DNA of 64,000 nt, from contig OX235275.1 in assembly GCA_944472155.2 (NCBI GenBank), positions 58,049,228 through 58,113,227 on the forward strand, given 5' to 3'. The stretch comes from Trichobilharzia szidati (taxonomy: Eukaryota; Platyhelminthes; Trematoda; Strigeidida; Schistosomatidae). Numbering within the stretch: position 1 is the first letter of the stretch; each line of letters opens with the position of its first letter. The notes under the pieces were generated by a model, which was not told the origin of the DNA, made no database searches, and was given only the letters and a program-made list of their open reading frames with translations. The translations under genes were made by a program, and so were the position numbers. Of the stretch, positions 22,901 through 32,590 are shown in pieces.

Positions 22901-23217
22901 ATTAGGTACAGAGTCCATCATATATTGCCTCTGTTTATCTCTCTAGAAAGGCTCAACCTGATACTTTGTTAACTAAGCCTTCTTAAAATATCCAAAGCCA
23001 ACCGCTTCAACCTCTAATGTTCATCAGTTACACAGGTCTGGTGCAAAATATATCGCCTTTTGTATACTTTGACGTTTTTTAGTTCCACCTTGGTTCTCAT
23101 TAATTTTTCATTTTTGTATGTTTTTTTATTTTATTTTTTACTTTTTCAATGATATTCAATAATGTTTTCAGGGAATTATTCGGTGCGAAGGTTCTTATGG
23201 CACCCTCAGTTGCATAA
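13926..23217 (+). CDS. Micro-exon gene B: secreted 61-residue peptide, five exons (13926-13995, 15707-15737, 21395-21415, 21618-21635, 23172-23217)
   Basis: It has the same plan as gene A. A 70-nt signal exon ([16 protein letters not shown], then YRPVMSE) ends in phase 1. A 31-nt exon shifts to phase 2, then come 21- and 18-nt symmetric exons and a terminal exon ending TAA. After the signal the peptide reads [33 protein letters not shown] and five further residues. The spliced 186-nt frame is open throughout, although exons 3 and 4 contain stops in other frames, so the match of phases is informative. The C and W are made at splice junctions as in genes A and C. Introns are 1.7, 5.7, 0.2 and 1.5 kb and are filled with PLE, RTE and SINE copies. 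The product is predicted to be secreted; its function is unknown. No clear AATAAA was seen soon after the stop. Confidence 0.87.
14500..15410 (-). pseudogene. Penelope-like element fragment (family C), RT C-terminus and GIY-YIG
   Basis: The reverse strand is open at 14937-14548: it begins [19 protein letters not shown], has the GIY-YIG core [20 protein letters not shown] and RFSEH, and then [18 protein letters not shown]. Both the 'Y-F' and 'YIG' halves of the motif and the downstream Arg are kept. Upstream (about 14950-15400) the RT-to-endonuclease linker and part of the RT C-terminus are present with frameshifts. It sits in gene B intron 1, antisense to the gene. Confidence 0.75.
15435..15585 (-). 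mobile_element. tRNA-derived SINE head
   Basis: The reverse strand reads GGTCAACTAGTAGAGCACTA (A-box-like) and then AAGTTTCAATTCCTG (B-box-like) about 50 bases later, like a tRNA gene with extra sequence between the boxes. It cannot fold as a proper tRNA with an anticodon arm that I can identify, so it is called a SINE head rather than a tRNA. Confidence 0.45.
15707..15737 (+). CDS. Gene B exon 2 (31-nt phase-switch micro-exon)
   Basis: Acceptor after a long pyrimidine tract (CTCAACTTAG), donor GTATGT at 15738. Thirty-one nt is 3n+1. It encodes [11 protein letters not shown] with junction bases, a polar segment just after the signal peptide. Confidence 0.85.
16130..16550 (-). pseudogene. Penelope-like element fragment, endonuclease C-terminus
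   Basis: The reverse strand gives [34 protein letters not shown] and [17 protein letters not shown]. The 'KPELC' block at the end of the GIY-YIG region is characteristic of the PLE copies in this window. Confidence 0.6.
16555..17040 (-). repeat. AT-rich dispersed repeat, copy 2 (inverse of 11.6-12.1 kb)
   Basis: Reverse complement of the repeat at 11560-12110, including the segments AAGTTATATCCGGTGAGGGA (there on the opposite strand) and the AATAATGTCATTTATAGAATAATTC block. No coding signal. Confidence 0.6.
17395..17645. mobile_element. Inverted pair of Smα-like SINE 3' halves
   Basis: The left arm (17478-17528, minus) and right arm (17591-17641, plus) both carry the CATCCTGGATT/TCCAGGACGCGC hammerhead-proximal region and the CTAGTCACCATCC tail. 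The hammerhead cores themselves are broken. The stretch at 17400-17460 repeats the element head found at 5510-5570. Confidence 0.6.
17650..18585. other. Gene B intron 2, unassigned part
   Basis: AT-rich. A chance ORF at 17553-17930 overlaps the SINE tail and has no family features. Nothing else recognised. Confidence 0.5.
18590..18815 (+). mobile_element. RTE (SR2-like) 3' end, truncated
   Basis: It contains the conserved 3' block GGGTGACATGGAGGAGGTAA, then GTAGGCAGACTTG, TGGAGACTGAGGCTGAAGC and GGAACTAAAGGAAACAGTAA with a repeat-like tail. The same block ends the copies at 20.5, 44.4 and 45.6 kb. Confidence 0.7.
19200..20575 (+). pseudogene. RTE-clade (SR2-like) reverse transcriptase, frameshifted, with 3' end
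   Basis: It opens with [20 protein letters not shown], then [20 protein letters not shown] and [20 protein letters not shown] (RT fingers and motif 2-3). A stop after 'EWQSHL' breaks it. It continues [15 protein letters not shown] (motif A; the first catalytic Asp is present), [12 protein letters not shown] (motif B; the usual GVRQGCLLSP is altered) and [13 protein letters not shown] (FADD active site). After 19932 the frame shifts, with the post-RT region and [20 protein letters not shown] to 20542, and an AATAATACTACTACT tail. It is a dead copy in gene B intron 2, same sense as the gene. Confidence 0.8.
20605..20985 (-). mobile_element. Full-length-like hammerhead SINE, minus strand
   Basis: On the reverse strand a tRNA-like head (A box AGTGACTTAGTGG, B box GGGTTCGAGCCC) is followed by the ribozyme region with exact CTGATGA and a GTCC/GGAC stem. 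The second core reads AGAAC where GAAAC is expected. The CCAATACTCTCAGCTGG tail follows. Among the SINEs here it has the best first core but a damaged second core. Confidence 0.7.
20990..21394. other. Gene B intron 2, last 400 bases
   Basis: No element recognised; it leads to the acceptor TCTGTTGTCAG of exon 3. Confidence 0.5.
21395..21415 (+). CDS. Gene B exon 3 (21-nt micro-exon)
   Basis: Acceptor TCTGTTGTCAG, donor GTAGGTC. It encodes RLLGVS in phase 2 and ends in ATG before the donor like the exons of genes A and C. Only 202 bp separate it from exon 4. Confidence 0.85.
21618..21635 (+). CDS. Gene B exon 4 (18-nt micro-exon)
   Basis: Acceptor AAATTTTAG, donor GTAAGTA. It encodes ILSKL in phase 2; phases 0 and 1 both contain stops. 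It resembles gene A exon 4 in sequence (TA.TCT...TTATG). Confidence 0.88.
21810..23010 (-). pseudogene. RTE-clade (SR2-like) fragment, minus strand, degenerate
   Basis: The reverse strand has a remnant of motif A ([13 protein letters not shown], around 22780-22810), VIHNR and GWISPNC-like remnants and the long post-RT region, down to a 3' end near 21820. There are many frameshifts. It fills most of gene B intron 4, antisense. Confidence 0.6.
23172..23217 (+). CDS. Gene B exon 5 (terminal coding exon)
   Basis: After the acceptor GTTTTCAG it reads, in phase 2, [15 protein letters not shown] and TAA. The length to the stop is 46 nt, identical to gene A. Confidence 0.87.
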
Positions 23218-23445
23218 TTCGTTGCAGATATGTTCTACATTAGAGCAGACAGGCTCTTCAGTAAAAGAAACCTGATTTTTTATACAACATTCGAACTGAA
23301 TGTCATTCATGAGTAAAGATGAGTAAATACTATTTCAATGCTTTCTTCAACAATTCTTTCGAATAACTCCTTGCAAACGCACACACACAAAACACATTGC
23401 ATATCATTCAATTATTATCATTATTTCTAATGTATTGCTGATTAT

Positions 23446-24648
23446 GTGTTAAATCACACAAAATTATTTAATAATTTAATAATTTCCACAAACAATTTTT
23501 TCATCCCGTTCCCTATATCTTATTTAAGGGATTTATTACTTCTATGTACTAACAATGTTAGGTTTACATTTGAAGGCGATTGTTTCCGCCAAGTTGATGG
23601 TGTTGCTATGGGAGGTCCGTTTGGGCCCCCTTTAGCAGATATTTATATGTCGCACATTGAGAATTTATCGGAGGATTTAATCGAAAATGTGCCACTTTAT
23701 AGAAGGTATGTAGATGATATTGTAATCATCAGTGATAAGTCTTGTTCTGCCACCTCAATTTTAAATCGAATGAATGAAGTTCAGAATAGCATATCACTTA
23801 CATCTGTAGAAGAGGAAGATAAGTGTTTATCTTTCCTAGACATTTTGCTTAGTCGACGGCTTGATGGGTCGATAAAAAGATCTATTTATAGAAAACGTAC
23901 ATGGACAGGCCAGTATCTTAATTACCACAGTTTCTGCCCTGTTCGGTACAAAACAGCCTTAGTAAGGTGCCTTTTCAGTAGAATCCAACGAATATGCACT
24001 GAAGACACACTTGATGAAGAAGAGAGAAAGTTGATACAAACTCTGGTTGATAACAGTTATCCAGACAAGTTCATCAGGAGATATAAAGTAGTCAGAACAC
24101 GAAGATCCACTCTCCAACTCGCCCCTAAGAAAGACGTGTACATCAAGCTACCCTATATGGGGCATCAAAGCAGCTTGATAACTAGACAAAGACTGAACGC
24201 TGCTGTCAAAAAGACTTTTTATGCAGCCAATATCATAATAATAGAGAATGTTAGGCCAATATATCTATCTAAGCCCTTCGAACATGAGAAAAATGACGTC
24301 ACATCCCACTGTATTTACCAATTTGAATGTACGTATGGACACACATACATAGGGAGGACTCATCGATTTCTGCAAGTAGGGACTTCAGAGCATATTTCTA
24401 AATGGCTCCAGAAACAAATGGAATCTTCAGAACCCATTAATGGTGAGAACAGGAGACCTAGCTCCTCTATTGCGAAACATATTATAGAAACAGGACATAA
24501 AATTGACGTTAACAGATCTTTTAAACCTATCTATAAAACGTGTTTGGGGCGTATCCTAAAGTTTGTGGAAGCCCTAGCAATTAGAATGTTTAAGCCACCT
24601 TTATGCGTTCAGAAACAATTTGTCATCACATTTAACCTTCCTTGGTAA
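23446..24648 (+). CDS. Penelope-like element: intact C-terminal RT plus GIY-YIG endonuclease frame (400 aa)
   Basis: This is the longest open frame in the window and has no internal stop. The PLE part starts around residue 25. RT motifs are GVAMGGPFGPPLADIYM (about residues 53-70) and RRYVDDIVII (YVDD at about 88-91, the polymerase active site), then KCLSFLDILLSRR and SIYRKRTWTGQYLNYHSF. A linker leads to the GIY-YIG domain: CIYQFECTYGHTYIGRTHR (about 289-307) and HIIETGHKIDVN, ending FKPPLCVQKQF. The N-terminal fingers of the RT are absent, so the copy is 5'-truncated and not autonomous by itself. Both active-site regions look intact, unlike other PLE copies here, pointing to a recent insertion. 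A degenerate relative lies at 50.8-51.5 kb. The annotated start Met may not be the true start. Confidence 0.85.
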   Translation: MLNHTKLFNNLIISTNNFFIPFPISYLRDLLLLCTNNVRFTFEGDCFRQVDGVAMGGPFGPPLADIYMSHIENLSEDLIENVPLYRRYVDDIVIISDKSCSATSILNRMNEVQNSISLTSVEEEDKCLSFLDILLSRRLDGSIKRSIYRKRTWTGQYLNYHSFCPVRYKTALVRCLFSRIQRICTEDTLDEEERKLIQTLVDNSYPDKFIRRYKVVRTRRSTLQLAPKKDVYIKLPYMGHQSSLITRQRLNAAVKKTFYAANIIIIENVRPIYLSKPFEHEKNDVTSHCIYQFECTYGHTYIGRTHRFLQVGTSEHISKWLQKQMESSEPINGENRRPSSSIAKHIIETGHKIDVNRSFKPIYKTCLGRILKFVEALAIRMFKPPLCVQKQFVITFNLPW

Positions 24649-25140
24649 ATTTTGTTTTGACACCATAGCAGATGTACTATTACCTCTGTTATTTGGTTTA
24701 GTGGTCTTCATTGTTACTTTGACCTTGAATATGTCCTTTAAATTAATATCAGTAAAAAGTTTGAGCATTGTGGATTAGATCAAATAAAGTATAATTATAT
24801 TTTAATAGTTTACACACAATAACAAAACTTATCATTGTGTGTAAACTATTAAAATATAATTATACTTTATATGTCCTTTAAACTTGACCTAAGTCTATTT
24901 TTCTAACCTCTTACCTCTTTATTAATTTCATATATATTCCTATGACAAGTCCGTGTGTGATCAGATTGTTCGAAATGTGTTGCGCAAATACATTACACGA
25001 TTCAGACAAATTACGTCTTCTTATTGCCTTATCTAATATACAATTATGTTCTGTGAAAGATCACTACACAATATGCTTTCAAGTCGTTTCCGTTCAACTA
25101 ACACAGCTGAGCAAAATGATACACATTTTTTGAAGAGAAT
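24649..25140 (+). mobile_element. 3' region of the PLE at 23.4-24.6 kb, with a small palindromic insertion
   Basis: The segment (CAGATGTACTATTACCTCTG onward, to CAAATTACGTCTTCTTATTG) matches 51290-51540 and, inverted, 50493-50760 and part of 29970-30115. Only this copy has an extra ~126 bp at 24743-24868 flanked by 14-bp direct repeats. Confidence 0.75.
24784..24870. repeat. Perfect 37-bp inverted repeat with 13-nt loop
   Basis: Arm 24784-24820 is the exact reverse complement of 24834-24870. It lies inside the insertion in the PLE 3' region. Confidence 0.95.
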
Positions 25141-25219
25141 AAATGGTATTCCTAACACTGCTTTGTCTGAAGCCTATTTCACACTGAATTCAGTTGTGGA
25201 TCGACAGCTGAATCTTAAA

Positions 25220-25830
25220 TAATAATTATTATTATTAGCTTTATTCCAAAACTGTACTTGTGAAACAGAATGGAATTCTCAGCATTTTCAGCACATTATT
25301 GCATCCAGTTAGTACAATATCAATAAATAAAATTCTACATAGATTAAGGAAATCTCACTTCATTTTGACAACAACATATTGGCATGTTGGTAGAAAAGCC
25401 AAAGTTGAACAGTGTTTATAGGTGTAAGAAAAGTAGGCGCTATCATATTTACTGGCATAAGCGGAAGAAAGAAACAACGCAGCACGTAACAGAAAAAGAG
25501 AGAGTGAGAAAAGGAAAAGAAAGAAAGAAAACGTTGTCCCTATGTATGATATGAGTTGGAAAGATGAGGTCCAGTTGTACTACTGACTATTTAATAAATT
25601 ATAGGTGTCACGCCTAATGCTTTCTTTATCACACAGAACACGAGCTAAGTAGGGTATGGTTGAGTTTTTGTACTTGCTGGTGCGAGCATATAGTTTTCTA
25701 TGTAGATAGGCTTCTGGTTTTGCCTGATGAGATGCAAGGGGAGGGTTGTGAGTGAAGAGGGTGATGTGAATAAGATATAATGGATTTAGCCCATTGTGCA
25801 CATGAGTCCATATGCCTGATGACATGGCAC
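25220..25830 (-). pseudogene. Non-LTR retrotransposon 3' end, minus strand
   Basis: The reverse strand of 25580-25825 gives ASHQAKPEAYLHRKLYART, SKYKNSTIPYLARVL and RRDTYNLLNS, followed (25580 downward) by an AT-rich 3' UTR ending in an AATAATAATAATTATT run. It is the same family as the plus-strand copy at 4.2-5.0 kb. Confidence 0.65.
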
Positions 25831-26405
25831 CAAACCTCGCTTTGCCGGTAGTACCACTAAAACTTCACCGCATGTTCCCTTCAGAACGCAAACGACTAAT
25901 AAAAAAAGAAAATTCTCATGAAATAATGTGAGGATACATCTGGAACCAATGTCTACATGGTGGATGACTTCTACTGAAACTGAACTGTCCGCTATTTGAA
26001 AAAAAAATATTTCAAGACAGTCCTTAGAAAAAGGGTTGAGTGAGTTGGAGAATTAGGTGTGATATGCCCCTATTGTTCCCTGTGTTCGGAATTAAAAAGT
26101 ATGATTGTAAATTAGTGCTGGTTTCTAGTCTTTGTGGAAATAATATCGTAGACTGTGTGTGGAAATGTAACCAGTTAATCAGTACGAAACCGAATGAAAT
26201 ACGTATCTTGGATCATCCCTGACACTATTAACCACTTGAAACTGTCGTTGAAGCCTTCGTGCTAACCTCTTAATAGTCACCATGCATTTTGATCACCTAT
26301 GAAAAGGAAAAAGAAGGTCACTTCAACGGGGTAAGTTCTTATGTACTACACAGTCTCGACAGTCTGCAAGTTTTTTAGCACAAAATTATTAGAACAACTT
26401 GATTT
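25831..26405. other. Unassigned spacer
   Basis: No recognised element. Confidence 0.45.
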
Positions 26406-26411
26406 CAACAA

Positions 26412-26797
26412 GTGTTGAATCATTCCTATTACATGTGTCGGTTTGCAGTTGATTCGATAAACAAAGTCTCTGTTATCAATCCATCCCTCTGCCCTGTTAC
26501 ATTAGATTTTAAAACTGTCATCCTATCCCATCCCATTGTATGGTTGCGTGTAACTGTATGTAGTGCTGTAGCTGAACTATTCTCTAGATTTCTTATCTTA
26601 TTCAGGCTAACTAATCTTGATAATAGTTCAGCTATACCGCTCACTACATGCAATTACACACAACCATACAGCATAGGATGGGATAAGATGACAGTTTTAA
26701 AGTCTGATATCACAGGGGGAAGGGAGAGATTGATAACAGAAGCTGTGTTGATCGAATCAACTGCAAATCAACAAGTGTAATAGGAATGATTCAACAC
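26412..26797. repeat. Fold-back pair of PLE (family A) C-terminal fragments
   Basis: Arms 26412-26581 and 26622-26797 are imperfect reverse complements. Each reads on its sense strand as a PLE tail such as TMGWDRMTVLKSNVTGQRDG and LITETLFIESTANRH. The same segment forms the arms of the larger fold-back at 48.2-49.5 kb. Confidence 0.85.
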
Positions 26798-27080
26798 CTG
26801 TCCCCCCAGATATCTGCAAAATTCTGCTACCCCAAAGACGACAGATAGGAGAGGACAAAGAAAACTTCAAAAGTCAAGTTTCGAAGCCGTGCGATTATAA
26901 TTGATAATATGATTATGAACAATATTGAATTGTGTTCGAAACGTCATCCAGTAAATAATACTGTTTCAATGTGTGATACATCTAATAAACAAACTAATAT
27001 GGAATTACTTACTACCACAGTGCCCAAGTTTTACACATCTGTTGATTTCAACAAGTTGCGAAGGGTCTATGAATTAGAAC
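26798..27080 (+). mobile_element. PLE (family A) 3' terminal segment
   Basis: CAGATATCTGCAAAATTCTG through GAGAGGACAAAGAAAACT to GAATTACTTACTACCACAGT matches, in pieces, 48000-48160 (inverted) and 49475-49515. Confidence 0.6.
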
Positions 27081-28320
27081 TTTAATCGTCATATGTTGAA
27101 ATTATAAAGACTTTTCTGAATGCGAAATGTTTAGAGGAAGGATTGTTCGCTTATTAGTAATTTTATTACGTAAACAACGTTTATGAGTGGTCACAGAATA
27201 ATTTGTGAAAATTAATTCAAATTTTGTGAATCAATATAAACGAAAGAAATTTCAATTCACAGAGAAGTTACAGTATCCTAGTCAAAGCCAAGGTCTTTCA
27301 AAAGTTGACCTCCATGTACCAATCTGAGACAGGCAATGCAATGAAAGGTCATTTCAAATAAAAATCCCTGTCTTTTTGGACTTGGAGAAGGTAGATATAC
27401 TATCTCACGTATTCAGCAGTTACCATTTCTGTAAATCTATACTGTTTGGTAGAGTTACGAATTTTCAGACTGAGTGTTAGGGTCTAAGGTTCAGGTAAAA
27501 ATTCGGATTAAAGTTAGGATTTCGGTCAGAGTTAGGAGCAGGTCAAAGAACAGTGTCAGAAATATCAATATATCTCAATGTACTATGACTCTTAGATGTC
27601 ACCTGGATGAATGTATCTGTCACTCATCGTATGATTTCGCCACAGATTACCCACCTGTATAGTGACTAGGAGATATTCTTATAACACATGGGCGACAACT
27701 ATATAATATAATATCAAGTTTGCAGGGTTTTTTAGTGCATTTTCCGATGACTATACGACTTTTTTGCTTCTGAATGCTGACTGGTCGTTCAAAAACCCTA
27801 TAGTTCTGGCCATGATAGTTCAACTTTGCGCAGTTTGCTTATGTTCATGAGCAACAAACTATGCTCACATATATTTTCCATTGGATATGAAAATACCACT
27901 GGGCATTTCTGCGAGATGAAGGCAATCTATCATAAGAGATTAATCACTCTGTGTTTCAGATCGCACAGCATTGTGTCACAGGATACACTACAGTTTGCTA
28001 TTGGTTATGAAGAGACTGGATATAAGGCAAATATTATGTGACACAATACACTATACATTCTGGATGCCAATGTTGCCTTTCAGTGTTCTTCAGATGACAA
28101 TTATTCACTCAATTGACTAGTGATATGCTTTCTCGTTCTTGTACGATTTTTGATTATTGTACGAGTATGAGTAGAAAACTGCGCGGTTACTATTTCAAAT
28201 ACCTTTGTTACTAAATGACAATAAATTCAAAAGGACTTTCGGCTCGGCTAAGCTATGCTGTATATTCACTAGGCGAGCAATACTTAGTTTAAGAAATAAA
28301 GACAGACTGCTCCATTTCGC
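27081..28320. other. Unassigned spacer
   Basis: It contains a short run of degenerate GGTTAGG-like hexamers (27475-27545) and otherwise nothing recognised. Confidence 0.45.
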
Positions 28321-28324
28321 CTCT

Positions 28325-28835
28325 TTCATATGTATTTACTGCATATATTTAACTGCATGTGCGGAGCTAGTTACATAGGGCGTACGATCAAGCAAGTTTA
28401 TCGTGGAATGTCTGAACGCCTCCCATTTTTGTTTGGTCAAAGGTCCAAATAAAGCTAAACCCATTTTAATACTAGCTCATCTCGTCCATAATGGACATCA
28501 GGTTGACTCTAATAAAGCTTTTAAAGTTATTCATCATATATCACCCAAACTGTCATTAGGTTTACGAGTACAACTTTTATGTATACAGCAAAGGCAATTG
28601 GAATCCATCTGAACAAGCCAAATTTATTTGTGAATTCAAAAGAAATTTATACAGCCTGTTTCTTCGCCATGGCCGACTACATAATATGTATTAAGTTTTT
28701 AAAGACAATTTTCCCCTCCCCTTGTAACTATCTTTTGACTTTGTTAACTTTTACAATTCGAGCTAATTCTATTAAGTTGTTTGTATTTTGACTTAATTCT
28801 TCTGAGTCATCCTATTCTTCTTAGTCATCGTCGCT
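28325..28835 (+). pseudogene. Penelope-like element (family B) GIY-YIG C-terminus, frameshifted
   Basis: Starting with an MCGASYIGR-like stretch (about 28359-28385), it goes on to FILAHLVHNGHQVDSNKAFK and then IGIHLNKPNLFV. It matches the minus-strand copies at 35.9 and 40.5 kb. Confidence 0.65.
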
Positions 28836-29079
28836 ATTTTACAGATTTCTTGATTATGTAATAACTTGTTGACAACGCCTAAGCATCAACCTATCTTGAA
28901 TCCCGTAATTAATTTTCACCCCTCTTTTAAAGCTTAGGTATTTTGTCGCTGACATCTATTAGTTAATTGTTTTGATGACTTTTTTGAACCTCTTATTTTC
29001 ACCACTTCACCCACGATGCCTAAAACTGATGGACTAAAACAGCTGTATAGGCGGGTAAAAGTTTGATTTAAAACAATAT

Positions 29080-29200
29080 ATATCAGTGTAGAGCCGATGA
29101 TGAGGAACTAACTGAAAAGGAATATATTTCTTCGCTCAATCTGTTGATGTTCTAAACTCTAGCCATTGTTGGCGCAGAATATTATATATATATATCACTC
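29080..29200 (+). repeat. PLE family B terminal segment
   Basis: GTAGAGCC.ATGAGGA and ATTTCTTCGCTCAATCT match the inverted terminal segments at 41520-41575 and, reversed, 35580-35640. Confidence 0.55.
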
Positions 29201-29204
29201 CGTA

Positions 29205-29645
29205 AGGTTCCAACTGGAACGTAGGGCTTTAACAGCACATTTCCAATTTATTCTGTCCACTGCACTTCTCTTAAAGTTGCTCCACTAATGTCTATAAACT
29301 CTCATCTCCTGCTCCCACAAACTCCTCCATTTCACCCTGGAACCTCCAGAAGGAATAGGCGTAGGAAGCTCTGGAAACGAATCAATCAAGAACCTGTCGC
29401 TTAGTGAATTTACCAAATAAGATGGAGGTGGATTGCATACATGCTGAGAAAGCCACTGAGTGCTGTCATGCACTAAGTAGACCTTTGAGTGAAACATGAA
29501 CAGAAAACGATGCAACATATCGGAAAGATTGTTTGAGAAGGGGATGACAGCTTGTGGGATATTGTGAGGCTGCAATAAACAAGATGAAAAGAGAATGGGC
29601 TACTGAAGCCCAATGTTCCATTCCGGAATAATAATAATAATACCT
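29205..29645. mobile_element. Two facing RTE (SR2-like) 3' fragments
   Basis: 29205-29280 reads as the RTE 3' end on the minus strand (TTCCAACTGGAACGTAGGGC). From about 29340 the plus strand gives the post-RT region (GGTGGATTGCATACATGCTG) and a GGAATAATAATAATA tail. The junction is a rearrangement. Confidence 0.55.
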
Positions 29646-29959
29646 GAACAACTTCAATGAGAAGTTGATAAAGTAGATCTCTATGTTAACGTATGTTATC
29701 CCGTGAATTATCGCTTTCCACTCAGTAGTGAGGCAAACGACAGATATGACATATGTCCAAACCAAGTTCACTTTTAACAGTTTGAAAAAATTTGGGCATT
29801 GCGTGGTATATGATATTAATTATAATAAAGGTTTTCTTGTATCTCTCAATGAATGAAAAACAAAACGATATTGTTGTTTTTACTGACGTTTCGCTATTTA
29901 ATGCTAATAGATTTATCAAAGTATTGTTAAACCGGAATTTTCAAAATCTCAGCATATAC

Positions 29960-30118
29960 ATAACAAAGAGTTAAGAGGTGAGAAAATAGACAAGTCAGGT
30001 CAAGTTAAAAGGACATACTGAAGGTCAAAATAACGATGAAGATCACTAAACTAAATAACAAAGGTAATAGTATATCTGTTATGATATCAAAACAAAGTTT
30101 ACTAACTTGATCATCGTT
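29960..30118 (-). mobile_element. PLE (family D) 3' fragment
   Basis: It matches 50620-50760 on the same strand and is the reverse complement of 24650-24740 plus 24869-24930, but without the palindromic insertion. Confidence 0.6.
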
Positions 30119-31250
30119 CGTCAGTCTGGGGTCATGTAAACACACACTGCTTTTATAATTTATTTATTTATTTGGCAGTAAACTGTTGGTCAGTTTGTTA
30201 TCAGATTTCTCAAATACTTATAACTTCTGACCCACCATGTGATCCTCAGCATGAAGCCGATGAAAGCAAATATTGATAAAAATCTGAAGGCTTCTTGAAA
30301 TGTCTTTGGTGACACCTACAGTCTTTGGACCCTATAAAAGACCTGAAATACCATCAGGGCAAAAAATTTAAATCTTGTTATTAATATATAGTGCAGCAAA
30401 TTTACACTTTAACGTCAGAGTAATGGATGTTTCTTCAGCTTTTCCAAACCTTCTTTCGAAATTCACATGCATTTACCCTGTAGTTGAAATGATTCTGTCT
30501 AAACGGAGAGAAGCACAAGTTTAAAATTCGAATTTGTGAATGATAAGAAGTGGAGCAAATCTCTAAAAGTTGAATACTCACTTCTGATCGAGATCAAAAG
30601 CATTTTTTTATTGTAGTAAGGTAATATATTTCAACGGAAAGAGGGATCATTATACCATGCAGGTGAGAAAATATACAGTTAGATAACTGAATGAAACACG
30701 CCTAAGGATTCCTAGAATGTCTGCAGACTTTTATCTCCTCGATATATGATTTTTTGCATTGCATTGTAGGAATAACTACTAACGCCTAACTAGCACTCCA
30801 CAATGTTTTCCTTCATTTCCTTCGAGGAATTCATTGCAGTAGGTAGAAATCCACTTGAAAACGTCCGTGAACATAGATTGTGATTCTTTCACAAAATTAG
30901 ATGATTAAAACGATATGAAATATTGAGTAAATAGGATGAATTTTCGATGAACACATAATTAACGTATCCCGCTAGTTTAACTGGAGCGCCTCAAATTTAA
31001 TTTTACATTTAATTCACGTGAAAGTTAACAAAATATTGGACTTATACTCTGTTAAGAAACCAAAGCTAAAAAAGAAAACTAAATGAGGTTAGCTCATTGA
31101 AGGTTGGTGAATAACTACCAAAAACGGCGGCCTGCTCTAAGTTCGGAATGCGAAAAAGTATCAGTCATTATATTGTATAAATTTCGTTTGAAATATGCCA
31201 GCTAATGGAGCTATTTACCCTCGTGAGAATTTGAAATGTTTATAATTATT
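30119..31250. other. Unassigned spacer
   Basis: No recognised gene or repeat. Confidence 0.5.
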
Positions 31251-31254
31251 AATG

Positions 31255-32590
31255 TTTCCTTTAGTTCTTAGAGGAAAATAGGGCTTCAGCCTCACGTCTC
31301 CATTACTTTCGGTTCTCTGCTAAAGTTTTCACCTGGCCCTACGTTTGCCCACATGCTTTCATCTCCTCTTAGCATCACCTCCTCCATGTACCCTCACTTT
31401 GATGACCAACTCACCGCTTCCTATTCCGGTTCCAATAGAGCAATGGCCTGCCATGTGATATCAATCACTTGATTGTTTTCGCGGAGTAAGGCCAATCCAA
31501 CTCCATTTCTTCCTGCATATTAATTGCACAATCTGTTTCTGATGGGTTGGTTCGCTCATCGCCAGAGATCCCTCTCTGTTGCTGATCTTCTCTGGCCGGC
31601 CATCTGATCTTGAGTATTGAGCGAAGACAGCTAGCTATTGATGAAGGTCTGTAGTTTGTTTGAAGTGCCATTTGTGATTCGTAGGCAAGTCTCTGATCCG
31701 TATAGTAGCACTGACTCTACCATAGAGTAGAAAATCCGGATTACAATTTGCATGGCGAGTGCTGTTCATCTCAACGCAGACTTGAGAGTAATGAAAGTTT
31801 ACCATGCTTTCCAAATCACCGCTTTGATATCCTCGTCAGTTCCGTCCGCGTGTAGTTGAAACGATGCTTCCCAGGAAAGTGAGGGAGGTTGATTCTCTCA
31901 TATTTCTTCCATGTATGCAGATTGTTACCTGTTGTTGTTGTTGATGTTCCTGTTATCTAGAAATCTTCATCACATGTTTTCTCTATGTTCACCTGAAGTC
32001 CTATCTTCTCTGCATGCTACTTCTGCCAACTTGTTGCCTTTCACTTGCATATCTTCCAGTTTGTGGGGAATCACACATATATGTCATCGGCCAAATCCAG
32101 ATGGTCCAAGTTTTTTGTGTGGGTCCTTTTTATGCTTGTCTCTTCATTTCCCGCTGTCTGTTGAATTATCCGGTCTACCGCCTACATTGGGTGAAATCAT
32201 TTGAGATGGGAGCACCATTGTCTTACTCCCGTCATCACTTCAAAGTATCCCATGGGTTTCCCGTTATGAATTACTCGCCATGCAGCATTGTCGTACAGCT
32301 GTCGGATGAGACGTATAATTGTTGGCGGCACCCCGTAGTAGCGAAGTAGTTTCGAAATCACCTCTCGATCGACGCTGTCAAAGGCCTTATCAAAGTCAAT
32401 GAAGTTGAGACAGAGAGATAACTGCCATTCCAAGCTCTGTTCAATGATGATGCGTAGTGTTGCGATTTGATCGATGCAGCCTGTTCTGGTCGAAATTTTT
32501 CATTCAGAGCGTATTTGATTTTCTCCAGGATGATGTGGCTTAGTATTTTTCCTGAAATGTTTACAACCTGCTTATTCGCAAGTTTCTACT
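31255..32590 (-). pseudogene. RTE-clade (SR2-like) RT and 3' region, minus strand
   Basis: The reverse strand of 32433-32197 reads MEWQLSLCLNFIDFDKAFDS (motif A), LLRYYGVPPTIIRLIRQLYD, VIHNGKPMGYFEVMTGVRQW (motif B region). It runs on, frameshifted, to a FADD-type region near 32090, the post-RT part (NYRPSSIASCLRSILKI near 31650) and a 3' end at about 31270. Confidence 0.75.
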
